A DNA stretch of 64,000 nucleotides from Streptomyces griseosporeus (GCF_014656055.1 NZ_BNBR01000004.1:449081-513080); one strand, 5' to 3'; shown: positions 8,359-16,873, numbered from the stretch's first letter. Notes: generated from the letters alone by a model not told the origin. Numbers and translations are program-made.

Positions 8359-9105
8359 GTGACCGCCGGACACGACGACCGGGACGGCCTGGACGGCCAG
8401 GACGGCCTGGACCCCCTGCTGGCCGTGCTGATGGACGAGCCGGCGCCGCCGGGCGCCGACGCCGCGTACCTCGCCGGGCGCCGCGCGGCCGAGGCGGACG
8501 TGGCGCTGCTGCGCCGCGAGCTGACGGCCCTGGGCGACGCCCTGGCCGGACCGCCCGCCGCGCAGGACACGCCGGAGCAGCAACCGGCCCCCGTGCGGGC
8601 CGTACGCCCCGTGCGGCGCCGCCGGCTGCTGCCCGCCGCGCTCGGGCTCGCCGCGGCCGGTGCCGTGGTGACCCTGCTGGGCTGGCTGGTGGTGCAGACG
8701 GGCAACGGCACGGGAGGCGGCGACGACAGCGCCACCGGTGCCACCGCCTCGGACGCCAAGCCGGCCTTCGGGGGACGGTTCGACAACCCGGAGTACTTCG
8801 CCTGCGCCGCGCTGATCGCCGAGGGCGACGTGACGGACGTACGGCGGGTGCCGGGGGCCGCCGGGCACCGGGTCACCCTGCGCGTCACCCGGGCCTACAA
8901 GCCCGAGCGGACCGCGCCGACGGTGACCGTCACCGTCGAGGACGAGACCGCGCCCGCGCCCCGCGCCGGCGACCACGTCCTGGTGGGCCTCCAGCGCGAG
9001 GCCCTGATCGCCGACCTGTGGATCAGCGGCGAGACCGCCATCGCCCCGGAGCGGCAGACCCTCACCGACCAGCTGACGGCCGCCCAGGGCCTGCCCTGCC
9101 CGTGA
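8359..9105 (+). CDS. Single-span membrane protein, probable ECF partner
   Basis: 248 residues: an acidic cytoplasmic N-terminus (~95 residues), a basic stretch RPVRRRRLLPA, one hydrophobic span (LGLAAAGAVVTLLGWLVVQ, about 100-120) and an external domain with two cysteines (FACAAL and the C-terminal LPCP) that could pair. No HxxxCxxC zinc anti-sigma motif is seen. The one-base spacing after the sigma gene implies coupled translation. Anti-sigma role is inferred from position only; the external part could instead be an extracytoplasmic sensor or an unrelated secreted domain. Confidence 0.72.
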   Translation: MTAGHDDRDGLDGQDGLDPLLAVLMDEPAPPGADAAYLAGRRAAEADVALLRRELTALGDALAGPPAAQDTPEQQPAPVRAVRPVRRRRLLPAALGLAAAGAVVTLLGWLVVQTGNGTGGGDDSATGATASDAKPAFGGRFDNPEYFACAALIAEGDVTDVRRVPGAAGHRVTLRVTRAYKPERTAPTVTVTVEDETAPAPRAGDHVLVGLQREALIADLWISGETAIAPERQTLTDQLTAAQGLPCP

Positions 9106-9161
9106 CGCGAAGGGCGGGCGCCCGGAACCCGGACGCCCGCCCCACAGCCGTACCCCTGGTG

Positions 9162-12100
9162 CTACGGGGTGACGGTGCCGATCTTCACGCTGCCGACGCC
9201 CGCGACCGTGCCGCGCGCGTTGACCAGCTGGACCTGGCCGAAGAACTCACGGCCCTCCGGCGCGGCCGCCGCGGCGGTGATGTTCGCGGACACCGAGGCG
9301 GACTCGCCCGTGCCCAGCTTCACCGGCGCCGCACCGTCGACGGTGACGGTGCCGAGCGAGGCGGAGAAGAACACGTCGCGGTAGTCGTACGCGGTGGAGC
9401 CGGCCGGGACCGCGTAGCCGGCGACCTCGATGGTGTACGTGCCGGCGGCCGGGTTGGCGACCGAGACGGCCTCCTCCGAGTCACCGTCGGCGGACTGCCC
9501 GACGACCGTGCCCGCGGCGTTCTTCACCGTCAGGTCCAGGTCGGCGGAGGCGTCCGAGACGTTGCCGATGGCGACGTCCAGGGACTTCGCGCCCTCGGGC
9601 ACGACCACCGTGCTGACCTGCGTCTCGCCCTGCTTGATGGTCGGGCGGGCGTTCTTGGCGGAGCCGAGCGGGCCGCCGACCAGCTTGCCGTCGATCGCGG
9701 CGAACGCGTTGGTCACCTTCCAGGACGCGGCGACCGGCGTGCCGACCTTCGCCTCGGGCACCGTCACGGTCTCCGGGTCGAAGGCCGCGCCGAGCACGGC
9801 GACGTCCAGGGTGTACGGGTTGTCGAGCAGCGGCGAGGTGCGGCGCGCCTCGACCTCGACCTCCCACACGCCCGGCTGCGGGTCGGCGTAGGAGCGGACG
9901 TCCGGCTTGCAGCCGTTGCCGTCGAGGTAGTTGTTGTAGCAGTTCGGCGTCGACGTCGGGTCGACCGGGACGCCGTACGGGTGGATGGAGATGAACCGGG
10001 TCTGGCTCTTGTCCTTCAGCCCGCCGATCGCGACCTCCAGCGCCTTCGCGCCCTCGGGCACGGTCAGGAAGTACGACTGGCTGCTGTTGCGCTGCACGGT
10101 CGCCGACCGGGTGACGGTGTGGGCCACCGGCGTGGCGACCACGACCGTGGTCAGCACCTGCTTGTCGATGCCCTCGGTGCGCGGGTCGTCGACCTCCAGG
10201 ATCGCGCTCTTGATGCCGGCCGAGCGCGGGTTCGCCTGCACCTTGACGGTGACCGGCTGGTTCAGCGGCAGCTTCACCTCGTCGTCGCCGACGATCCGGA
10301 AGGTGTCACCGGCGTTGTTCTCGAAGTGCAGCTCGTGCCGCAGCGCCTTGTCCGGGCCGGACGTACGGGTGATCGTCACGTCGTACGTCTTCTTCTGCCC
10401 GGCCTTCAGGCCGCCCTCGCGGTCGTAGAGGCCGGTGCCGAAGCCCGGCTCCTTCAGCGCGGCGTCGATCGCGGTGTCGACCGGGGCCTTGACCGTGTAG
10501 TCGTGGGCGGTGGCGCCGTCGACGATGGCGTCCCAGGCGTCCACGATGTTGATGCGGCCCGCGCCCTCCTCGTAGGCCTGGGTGCCCTTGATGTGGTCGG
10601 CGGTCGAGGTGAGCGCCGTGCGCAGCGTCGCCGGGGTGAGCGCGATGCCCTTCTGCTTGGCGGCGCTCAGCAGCAGCGCGCTGGCGCCCGCCGCCTGCGG
10701 GGAGGCCATCGAGGTGCCCTGGAGCATCGAGTAGCCGGCCGGGAGGCTGTAGCCCGCCTCGGCGACCGGGGAGCCCGGCAGCCAGGTCTGGGTGGTGTTG
10801 ATCGCGGCGCCGGGCGCGGTCAGCGTCGGCGCGAAGCCGCCGTCCTCACGCGGGCCGCGCGAGGAGAACGGCATCATCGCGTACGACTTCTCCACGACCG
10901 AGCCGTAGTTGGCGGCCCAGGTCTGCTTGGAGATCGCCGCGCCGACCGAGATGACCTTGTCGGCCAGGCCGGGGTCGCCGATGGTGTTGGTGCCGGGGCC
11001 GGAGTTGCCCGCGGAGATCACCAGCTGGACGCCGTAGGTGTCGATGAGGCGCGTGTACAGCTCGGCGCGAGCGTTGTTGCCGTCGTTCAGCGCCGGCAGA
11101 CCGCCGATCGACATGTTGACGATGTCGACGCCGCGGTTGGCGACCAGGTCGATCATGCCCTCGGTGAGGGCGACGTTGGTGCAGCCGCCGCTCCAGGTGC
11201 AGGCCCGGGAGGAGACGATCTTCGCGCCGGGGGCGGCGCCGTTCATCTTGCCGCCGAACAGGCCGTTGGCGGCGGTGATGCCGGCGACGTGGGTGCCGTG
11301 CTCGGACTCGATGACGCCGATGTTGACGTAGTCGGCCTTGGCGCCGGCCGCGTTGTAGACGACGTCCTTGCGGATCTCGACGACGAACGGCTGCCGCTCG
11401 ACGACGTCCGTCGCCGGGTTGTCGGTGCCGAAGTACCCGACCTGGAAGCCGTCCTTGTACGGCTTCATCGCGGTGTCGTCGGTGAAGTCGTGGTTGTTGT
11501 TCAGGTCGACGCGGACCGTGCCGGCCGCCGCGTCGTACAGCACGCCCCACACGTCGGTGGTGTCGCCGTCGCGGTTGGCGTCGCCCTTGGCGTCACCGCC
11601 GGTGGTGGCGGCCTCGCTGAAGAGGTTGAAGCCGTAGTTCCCGGCGGGCGCGGTCCAGGTCTGGCCGCCCGCGGTGAAGGTGGGGCCGGCGACCTTGAGG
11701 GTCATCCGCCGCCAGGTGGCGTCGCCGTCGCTGACCGGGTCGGTCGCGGTGACCCAGTCGACGATCTTCCGCTCGCCGGTGGTGGTCTTCTGCAGCGCCG
11801 GGTGGCCGAGGTCCACGCCTGAGTCGAGGATGCCGATGGTGACGCCCCGGCCGTCCGCCTTCGGGTGCTCGGCGACGAAGTCGACGGCGCCCGTCTCGAA
11901 GGACGGGTTGTACGGGTTCTCGGCGGGCGTGTTCTTCCCCGGTGCCGGGTAGCTCGCCGTCGCGCCCTGGGCCGCCTTGGCGGTGTCCGCCGTCGGCGTC
12001 GGGTCGTCGAGCGGGATGTCCTGCTTGAGGTCGATCGCGTGGACCGAGGAGAGCTTCGCGGCGGCGGCGATGGCCGCGTCGGCCTTGCCGGTCGGGACGG

Positions 12101-12449
12101 TGGCCCGCACATAGCCGACCTTGTCGTAGGTGCGGCCCACGACACCGCCCTCGACGGCGTCGAGCTGCCCGGCGACCTGCTCGGTGCTGCCCGGAGCGGT
12201 CGCGATCATCATCGTGACGGTCTTGTCGCCGTCGGCCTTGGCGTCGACGAGCAGGTCGGCGTCGTCGGAACCGAGCTTGTCGGCGGCGGACTTGACGCCC
12301 GGGTCGGCCGCGGTGGGCGGGGTGTCCGCCGAGAAGGCCATGGGTATCGGGCCGGCCGCGGACAGCGCGGTCACGAGACCCGCGGCGGCGGCGATGCGCG
12401 CCACGCGTCTCGCGCCCGAGATCGGGGCGCGCTGGGGGGTGTGGGTCAT
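9162..12449 (-). CDS. Secreted subtilisin-like serine protease (S8), large
   Basis: 1095 residues. A signal peptide (basic SGARRVARIAAAAGLVTALS, cleavage likely after AFSA) leads into an inhibitor-like propeptide, then the catalytic domain with D209 (ILDSGVD), H384 (HGTHVAGI) and S580 (GTSMASP). Asp and His are ~175 residues apart against ~35 in classical subtilisins; the insert carries two EF-hand-like loops, DANRDGDTTD and DLNNNHDFTDD, that could bind calcium. About 450 residues of beta-rich C-terminal domains follow. The ATG at 12449 is preferred over 12455 because AAGGG lies 7 bases ahead of it. Role: extracellular protein breakdown. Orthologue of an S8 gene conserved at this locus. Confidence 0.93.
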   Translation of the reverse strand: MTHTPQRAPISGARRVARIAAAAGLVTALSAAGPIPMAFSADTPPTAADPGVKSAADKLGSDDADLLVDAKADGDKTVTMMIATAPGSTEQVAGQLDAVEGGVVGRTYDKVGYVRATVPTGKADAAIAAAAKLSSVHAIDLKQDIPLDDPTPTADTAKAAQGATASYPAPGKNTPAENPYNPSFETGAVDFVAEHPKADGRGVTIGILDSGVDLGHPALQKTTTGERKIVDWVTATDPVSDGDATWRRMTLKVAGPTFTAGGQTWTAPAGNYGFNLFSEAATTGGDAKGDANRDGDTTDVWGVLYDAAAGTVRVDLNNNHDFTDDTAMKPYKDGFQVGYFGTDNPATDVVERQPFVVEIRKDVVYNAAGAKADYVNIGVIESEHGTHVAGITAANGLFGGKMNGAAPGAKIVSSRACTWSGGCTNVALTEGMIDLVANRGVDIVNMSIGGLPALNDGNNARAELYTRLIDTYGVQLVISAGNSGPGTNTIGDPGLADKVISVGAAISKQTWAANYGSVVEKSYAMMPFSSRGPREDGGFAPTLTAPGAAINTTQTWLPGSPVAEAGYSLPAGYSMLQGTSMASPQAAGASALLLSAAKQKGIALTPATLRTALTSTADHIKGTQAYEEGAGRINIVDAWDAIVDGATAHDYTVKAPVDTAIDAALKEPGFGTGLYDREGGLKAGQKKTYDVTITRTSGPDKALRHELHFENNAGDTFRIVGDDEVKLPLNQPVTVKVQANPRSAGIKSAILEVDDPRTEGIDKQVLTTVVVATPVAHTVTRSATVQRNSSQSYFLTVPEGAKALEVAIGGLKDKSQTRFISIHPYGVPVDPTSTPNCYNNYLDGNGCKPDVRSYADPQPGVWEVEVEARRTSPLLDNPYTLDVAVLGAAFDPETVTVPEAKVGTPVAASWKVTNAFAAIDGKLVGGPLGSAKNARPTIKQGETQVSTVVVPEGAKSLDVAIGNVSDASADLDLTVKNAAGTVVGQSADGDSEEAVSVANPAAGTYTIEVAGYAVPAGSTAYDYRDVFFSASLGTVTVDGAAPVKLGTGESASVSANITAAAAAPEGREFFGQVQLVNARGTVAGVGSVKIGTVTP

Positions 12450-12763
12450 CGGCATCCCTTGGAGGTAAAGGAACGTACGGACGAGCGCGCACAGCTTTAC
12501 CCAAGGGATGAACCTTTGGGGAGAGTTGACCGAATCGAAATGGATGTATGGGGAAAACCCTTGGTCCTGTAAGTGCGTGGAGAGTGCTGCCGTCAGACCG
12601 CCCACGTGTGCGCTTTCGTGACTGTGAGGGGGCTTCGGCGCCTGACCCGTCGGGGTGTGGGGAGGGACGTCGGGTCGATGGGAACGGCAGTTCTTGCGTC
12701 GAATACGTGACCTTCCCGTGCGGTGGTCGTTGAGTGCGGTGACGGACGGTCTTCGGCACGGGG
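12450..12763. other. Gap: protease leader and left flank of the TnpB-like gene
   Basis: No gene seen. An imperfect palindrome CCCAAGGG-ATGAA-CCTTTGGG (12500-12520) lies 50 bases upstream of the protease start and could be an operator. The left end of the TnpB-like element must lie somewhere to the right of the protease promoter, but I could not define it. Confidence 0.5.
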
Positions 12764-14407
12764 GTGGGGGTGACGTCGGTGCGTGGGCTGCGGGAGGTGG
12801 CGGCGCCGTTCGTGGTGCCTGGCCCCGCTGGGGTCGCGGTCAGGGACCGCCTCAAGGGCCTGACCTCCGACGACGAGAAGGTGCTCCGCCTGGTCGGTGA
12901 CCACCTGGGCACGCTGGCCTCCCGCGATCTGAGGGTGCGGTGCGCGGACGGTCTGGAGCACGGCGCTGGCCGGTGGGCCGAGCGTAAGCGGGAGCTGACG
13001 GGTGAGTCGTCGTCGCGGTGGGCGGGCAGCATCACCAAGGCCACGCAGGATCAGTGGGGGTTGGCCAGGCGCGCCCAGGCCGCGCATATCCACAGCCTGG
13101 AGGCCGGGATCGGCACGATTCGGCGCCGGCTTTCGCTGCCGATCGGGGCCAGGGGGACGAAGAAGGCGGCGGGCGGCTACCGCAGCGAGCAGGAGTGGTT
13201 CGCCAAGTCGCGCCGCCTGCGGATGCTGGAAGACCGGCTGGAGCGGGCGCGGTCCGACCAGGAGGCCGGCCGGGTACGGGTAGTACGCGGCGGCAAACGG
13301 CTGCTGACCACCCGCCACCACCTTCAGCAGGCCCAACTCACCCAGCAGGAGTGGCGCCGCCGATGGGAAGCCTCCCGTCGCTTCCTACAGGCGGACGGCG
13401 AGAGCGGCAAGCGGTACGGCAATGAGACCATCCGGGTCAGCCCGGACGGACAGGTGAGCATCAAGCTTCCGGCCCCGCTCGCCCACCTCGCCAACACCGT
13501 GCACGGCCGCTACGTGCTGGCCGCCTGCGTCAGATTTGCGCACCGGGGCGAGACCTGGCGCGACCGCATCACGGCGAACCGGGCGGTGGCCTACCGCATC
13601 CACGAAGACACCGACCGGGGCCGCTGGTATCTGACCGCTTCCTGGACCATCCCCCCGGCCCGGGCCGTGCCCCTGGCCACCGCGCGGGCGAACGGCCTGA
13701 TCGGCGTGGACACGAACGCCGATCACCTGGCTGCCTGGCGGCTCGATGAACACGGCAACCCGGTCGGTGCCCCGCGCCGCTTCGACTACGACCTCACGGG
13801 CACCGCCGCATACCGTGATGCACAGGTCCGCCACGCCCTCGTCCGTCTCCTGCACTGGGCCAGGCGACACCACCTGGCGATCGCCATCGAGGACCTGAAC
13901 TTCACCGCCGAGACCACCCGGGAGAAACACGGCCGCCACAAACGCTTCCGCAAGTTGATCTCCAACATGCCCGTCAGCCGGCTGCGCGCCCGACTGGCGT
14001 CCATGGCCGCCGAACTCGGCATTCCCCTCGTGGCCGTCGATCCGGCCTACACCAGCCGCTGGGGCGCCAAGTACTGGCAAAAACCGCTTACCAGCAAGAA
14101 CAGGAAGACCACCTGCCACGACGCAGCCGCCGTGGCGATCGGCAGGCGCGCCCTGGGGCACCCGATCCGGCGACGGACGACACCGCCCCCGCACGACCAG
14201 AGCGATCGTGCGGGGCATCGGACCGTCCAGGCCGCACCGGACACCCCAGGGCGTGAGGGACCCCGCCCCCGCACACCCGGACCATGGACACGATCCGTCG
14301 GTGCCGGACGCGGCGCGAACGCGGGCGACCAGAACACCCACCACCGTTCGGGGTGTTCGGCTGAGCATGAGTTCTGGCAACAGGACTCACTCCCGCCCAG
14401 CCTTTAG
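12764..14407 (+). CDS. TnpB-like RNA-guided nuclease family protein without zinc finger
   Basis: 547 residues. The RuvC-type core is recognisable: D316 in LIGVDTNADHLAAW, E376 in AIAIEDLNF, and D453 in TTCHDAAAVAIGRRALG, so the DED triad looks intact. IS200/IS605 TnpB proteins usually carry a four-cysteine zinc finger between the second and third motifs after PAYTS; here PAYTSRWGAKYWQKPLTSKN runs straight to the third motif. The N-terminal half is basic and helical. The last ~85 residues are Arg/Pro-rich and overlap structured DNA, so the 3' end may double as guide-RNA scaffold. GTG start; in-frame stops at 12731 and 12740 exclude a longer N-terminus. No TnpA is present. Confidence 0.8.
   Translation: MGVTSVRGLREVAAPFVVPGPAGVAVRDRLKGLTSDDEKVLRLVGDHLGTLASRDLRVRCADGLEHGAGRWAERKRELTGESSSRWAGSITKATQDQWGLARRAQAAHIHSLEAGIGTIRRRLSLPIGARGTKKAAGGYRSEQEWFAKSRRLRMLEDRLERARSDQEAGRVRVVRGGKRLLTTRHHLQQAQLTQQEWRRRWEASRRFLQADGESGKRYGNETIRVSPDGQVSIKLPAPLAHLANTVHGRYVLAACVRFAHRGETWRDRITANRAVAYRIHEDTDRGRWYLTASWTIPPARAVPLATARANGLIGVDTNADHLAAWRLDEHGNPVGAPRRFDYDLTGTAAYRDAQVRHALVRLLHWARRHHLAIAIEDLNFTAETTREKHGRHKRFRKLISNMPVSRLRARLASMAAELGIPLVAVDPAYTSRWGAKYWQKPLTSKNRKTTCHDAAAVAIGRRALGHPIRRRTTPPPHDQSDRAGHRTVQAAPDTPGREGPRPRTPGPWTRSVGAGRGANAGDQNTHHRSGCSAEHEFWQQDSLPPSL
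14332..14388 (+). ncRNA. Candidate omega-RNA scaffold hairpins at TnpB 3' end
   Basis: Two consecutive hairpins overlap the last codons of the TnpB-like gene: GAACACCC (14332-14339) with GGGTGTTC (14351-14358), and GAGTTCTG (14369-14376) with CAGGACTC (14381-14388) closing a GCAA (GNRA) tetraloop, with one G-U pair. In known TnpB systems the guide RNA scaffold comes from the 3' end of the gene and the right end of the element, and the guide follows it. If that holds, the guide would begin within 14389-14420. This is inference from position and fold. Confidence 0.4.
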
Positions 14408-14416
14408 GAACGGTTT

Positions 14417-14962
14417 TTACCCTTCCTTCGCCCGGGCGTAGTGCCGGGACGCCTTGGCCCGGTTGCCGCAGACCGCCATCGAGCACCAGCGGCGGGTGCC
14501 GTTCCGCGAGGTGTCGAAGAAGTGCAGAATGCACGCTTCGTGCGCGCAGGAGCGGATCCGGTCCGGCGCGGTGGCCAGCAGCTGGAGGTAATCGCGGGCG
14601 GCGAGCCAGGCCGGCCCCCACGAGACGTCCTCGAACTCGGGCATCTCGCCCGGCCCTTCGGCGGTGAGCGTGGCCCGGATCCGGCCGTGCGCGAGGACGG
14701 CGTCGACGCGCGCGGCGCCCTCGGCGAAGGACCCGTCCACGGCCGTCTTCAGCGCGTCCCGCACCTCCAGGGTGTGCCGCAGGGTCGCCGCGTCGGCGGC
14801 GAACCGGTCCCGCAGCCCGTTCGCGGCCAGCCAGACCGCCAGCCCGTCGGTGTCGCGCAGCAGGTCCTGCACGGCCCCGTCCCGCATCCACCGCGTGTTG
14901 AGCAGGTCGAGCGCGAGCGGCTCACCGGTGAGGGGGCGCGGGTCCTGGGGGGTCGGGGACAT
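14417..14962 (-). CDS. CGNR zinc-finger regulator
   Basis: 181 residues. N-terminal helical stress-induced domain (LALDLLNTRWMRDG...) and a C-terminal CGNR finger: C-AHEA-C, FFDTSRNGTRRWCSMAVCGNRAK, where two CxxxxC pairs bind zinc and the basic tail KASRHYARAKEG likely contacts DNA. Such proteins are predicted transcription regulators. It is divergent from a VOC gene, with a 113-base shared promoter region rich in CTAACC/ACTAAC motifs. Its stop codon lies ten bases from the TnpB-like gene's stop. Confidence 0.88.
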   Translation of the reverse strand: MSPTPQDPRPLTGEPLALDLLNTRWMRDGAVQDLLRDTDGLAVWLAANGLRDRFAADAATLRHTLEVRDALKTAVDGSFAEGAARVDAVLAHGRIRATLTAEGPGEMPEFEDVSWGPAWLAARDYLQLLATAPDRIRSCAHEACILHFFDTSRNGTRRWCSMAVCGNRAKASRHYARAKEG

Positions 14963-15005
14963 GGCGGACTCCTTCCGTACTAACCGCTCAAGAGTACGTC
15001 ACCGG

Positions 15006-15034
15006 TTGACGTCGCTCCGGCTAACCACTAACGT
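15006..15034 (+). promoter_or_regulatory. Sigma-70-type promoter for the VOC gene
   Basis: TTGACG (15006-15011), 17-base spacer, TAACGT (15029-15034), 41 bases before the VOC start. Motifs ACTAACC (14979 region), CTAACCACTAAC (15021-15032) and GGTTAG (15045 region) recur in the gap and may be operator half-sites for the divergent CGNR protein. Confidence 0.5.
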
Positions 15035-15075
15035 CACTTTCATCGGTTAGAGCACCTTGCCTGAAAGGGGCAGTC

Positions 15076-15519
15076 ATGACCCTGCGCACCGGCCACATCG
15101 GCCTGAACGTCACCGACCTGGACCGCTCGCTCGCCTTCTACCGGGACGTGCTCGGCTTCGCCGTGCTCGGCGAGGGCAAGGAGGAGGGCCGGCGCTTCGC
15201 GTTCCTCGGGGAGGGCCCGGCCCCGGTGCTCACCCTCTGGCAGCAGGCCGAGGGGGCGTACGACAGCGGGCGCGCCGGACTGCACCACCTCGCGCTGGAG
15301 GCGGAGTCCATCGAGCGGGTCCGCGCCTACGAGGAGGCCCTGCGGGCGTACGGCGCCTCGTTCCAGTACGACGGCGTGGTCGCCCACCGCGAGGGCGCGG
15401 CCTCCGGCGGCATCTTCTTCCACGACCCGGACGGCACCCGGCTGGAGATCTACGCGCCGAGCGGCGCCGAAGAGGCTCCCGCCCCCAGCGAGGCCGCTCC
15501 GACCTGCGGATTCTTCTAG
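15076..15519 (+). CDS. VOC-family protein (glyoxalase/bleomycin-resistance fold)
   Basis: 147 residues with two beta-alpha-beta-beta-beta repeats. Candidate metal ligands are His in HIGLNVTDL (about residue 8), His in LHHLALEA (~75) and Glu in RLEIYAPS (~130), the usual 2-His-1-Glu pattern of lyases and dioxygenases. The C-terminal ~18 residues (Ala/Pro/Glu-rich, ending TCGFF) are beyond the fold. ATG start with AAAGGGG upstream. Likely cotranscribed with the next gene (three bases apart). Substrate unknown. Confidence 0.87.
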   Translation: MTLRTGHIGLNVTDLDRSLAFYRDVLGFAVLGEGKEEGRRFAFLGEGPAPVLTLWQQAEGAYDSGRAGLHHLALEAESIERVRAYEEALRAYGASFQYDGVVAHREGAASGGIFFHDPDGTRLEIYAPSGAEEAPAPSEAAPTCGFF

Positions 15520-15522
15520 GCC

Positions 15523-16410
15523 ATGGGCGTCTACCACGCCGGCTCGCGCGCCCTCCAGGACCGGCTGGGGGTGCGTGAGCGCGCCGACCACGTCGGCCGG
15601 TCCATCGGCCCGGACATCAAGACCGTCGCGGCCGCCTTCCTGGAGCTCCAGCCGCTGCTGCTGATCGGTGCCGCCGACCCGGCGGACGGGGCCGTCTGGG
15701 CGTCGGCGCTGACCGGGCCGCCCGGATTCGTGCGGGCGACGGGCCCGCACCGCATCGCCGTGGCGGGCGGGCTGCACCCGGCCGACCCGCTCGCCCCGGC
15801 GCTCGCCACCGACGGCACCCCCGTCGGCACGATCGCCCTCGACCCGCGCACCCGGCGCCGGATGCGCCTGAACGGCCGCCTGCACCCGACGGACCGGGGC
15901 TTCGCCGTCGACGCCGAGCAGGTCTTCGCCAACTGCCCGAAGTACATCCAGCGCAGGGAGAGCTACACCTGGGTCGCCGACCGCACCCCGGGCCCGGCCG
16001 TGACCGGCACCGAACTGACGCCGGGACAGCTGGCGTCCATCGCGGCGGCCGACACCTTCTTCCTCGCCACCGTCCACGGGAACGGCGCCGACGTCAGCCA
16101 CCGCGGCGGCAACCCCGGCTTCGTGCGCGCCGTCTCCCCGCGCGAACTGACCTGGCCGGACTACCCCGGCAACGCCATGTTCCTCACCCTCGGCAACCTC
16201 GCCGCCGACCCGCGCGCCGGGCTGCTGTTCCCGGACTGGACGACCGGCACCACCCTCCAGCTCACCGGCGAGGCCCGCACCGCGTTCGACGCCGGCGGCG
16301 AGCGGACCGTGCGCTTCACCGTCCACCGGGTGATCGAGACCCCGTCCGCGCTCCCCCTGCGCTGGTCGGCGCCCGAATACTCACCTGCCAACCCGGAGCC
16401 GCCGCGCTAA
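15523..16410 (+). CDS. Pyridoxamine-5'-phosphate oxidase-like flavin-binding protein
   Basis: 295 residues. The C-terminal half carries the split-barrel motif IAAADTFFLATVHGNGADVSHRGGNPGFVR then GNAMFLTLGNLAADPRAGLLF, typical of the putative FMN-binding PNPOx group (COG3576-like). The N-terminal half is another barrel-like segment with QPLLLIGAAD. These proteins bind FMN or F420 and are thought to be reductases or oxidases of unknown substrate. It begins three bases after the VOC stop, so the two form a small operon; the NUDIX gene follows ten bases after. Confidence 0.82.
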   Translation: MGVYHAGSRALQDRLGVRERADHVGRSIGPDIKTVAAAFLELQPLLLIGAADPADGAVWASALTGPPGFVRATGPHRIAVAGGLHPADPLAPALATDGTPVGTIALDPRTRRRMRLNGRLHPTDRGFAVDAEQVFANCPKYIQRRESYTWVADRTPGPAVTGTELTPGQLASIAAADTFFLATVHGNGADVSHRGGNPGFVRAVSPRELTWPDYPGNAMFLTLGNLAADPRAGLLFPDWTTGTTLQLTGEARTAFDAGGERTVRFTVHRVIETPSALPLRWSAPEYSPANPEPPR

Positions 16411-16420
16411 CTTGCCTGAA

Positions 16421-16873
16421 ATGCGCGCAAAGTTGAGGGTGGCGGCCTACGCCGTGTGTGTCCGCGACGGACAGCTCCTGCTCGCCCGTTCACCCGCCCC
16501 CGACGGCACCCCCGAGTGGGTGCTGCCGGGCGGCGGCATGGAACACGGGGAGGACCCGCACGAGACCGTCGTACGGGAACTGGCCGAGGAGACCGGCTAC
16601 CGCGTCGAGGTCACCGGCCTGCTCGGCGTCGACTCCTCCCGCCACGTCTGGCCCGCACGCCGCCCCTTCGACCGGGCCGTCGACCACCACGGGCTGCGGA
16701 TCGTCTACGAGGGCCGGGTGGTCGGCGGCGACCTCGCCCACGAGGTGAACGGCTCCACCGACATGGCCGCCTGGCACGACCTGGACGCGGTGCCCGCACT
16801 GCGTCACATCCGCCTCGTCGACATCGCCCTGCGGCTGTGGCGGGAGCGGCCCGCGACCGGGCGGGTGTCCTGA
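16421..16873 (+). CDS. NUDIX hydrolase
   Basis: 150 residues. The Nudix box GGGMEHGEDPHETVVRELAE followed by ETGY matches GX5EX7REUXEEXGU exactly and builds the Mg-binding diphosphate-cleaving site. Such enzymes hydrolyse nucleotide or other diphosphates linked to X. I chose the ATG at 16421; a TTG at 16412 is possible but neither has a clear ribosome site, which fits translational reinitiation after the upstream gene. Substrate cannot be predicted. Confidence 0.9.
   Translation: MRAKLRVAAYAVCVRDGQLLLARSPAPDGTPEWVLPGGGMEHGEDPHETVVRELAEETGYRVEVTGLLGVDSSRHVWPARRPFDRAVDHHGLRIVYEGRVVGGDLAHEVNGSTDMAAWHDLDAVPALRHIRLVDIALRLWRERPATGRVS

Larger units (their letters stand above)
12764..14412 (+). mobile_element. 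IS605-like element remnant or stand-alone TnpB locus (ends undefined)
   Basis: A TnpB-like gene stands alone between the protease and CGNR genes, which are otherwise chromosomal. IS605-type elements make no target duplication and have imperfect hairpin ends, so exact borders cannot be set by eye. The right border probably lies just after the two hairpins at 14332-14388, within about 30 bases of the CGNR stop codon. Confidence 0.5.

Noticed and set aside
9018..11822. A 934-codon plus-strand frame opposite the S8 protease
   Set aside because: Arg/Gly/Val-rich shadow with no domain; the protease on the other strand has the full catalytic triad.
12500..12520. Palindrome upstream of the protease as transposon end
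   Set aside because: It is imperfect, close to the protease start, and has no counterpart at the right side of the TnpB-like gene; an operator is more likely.
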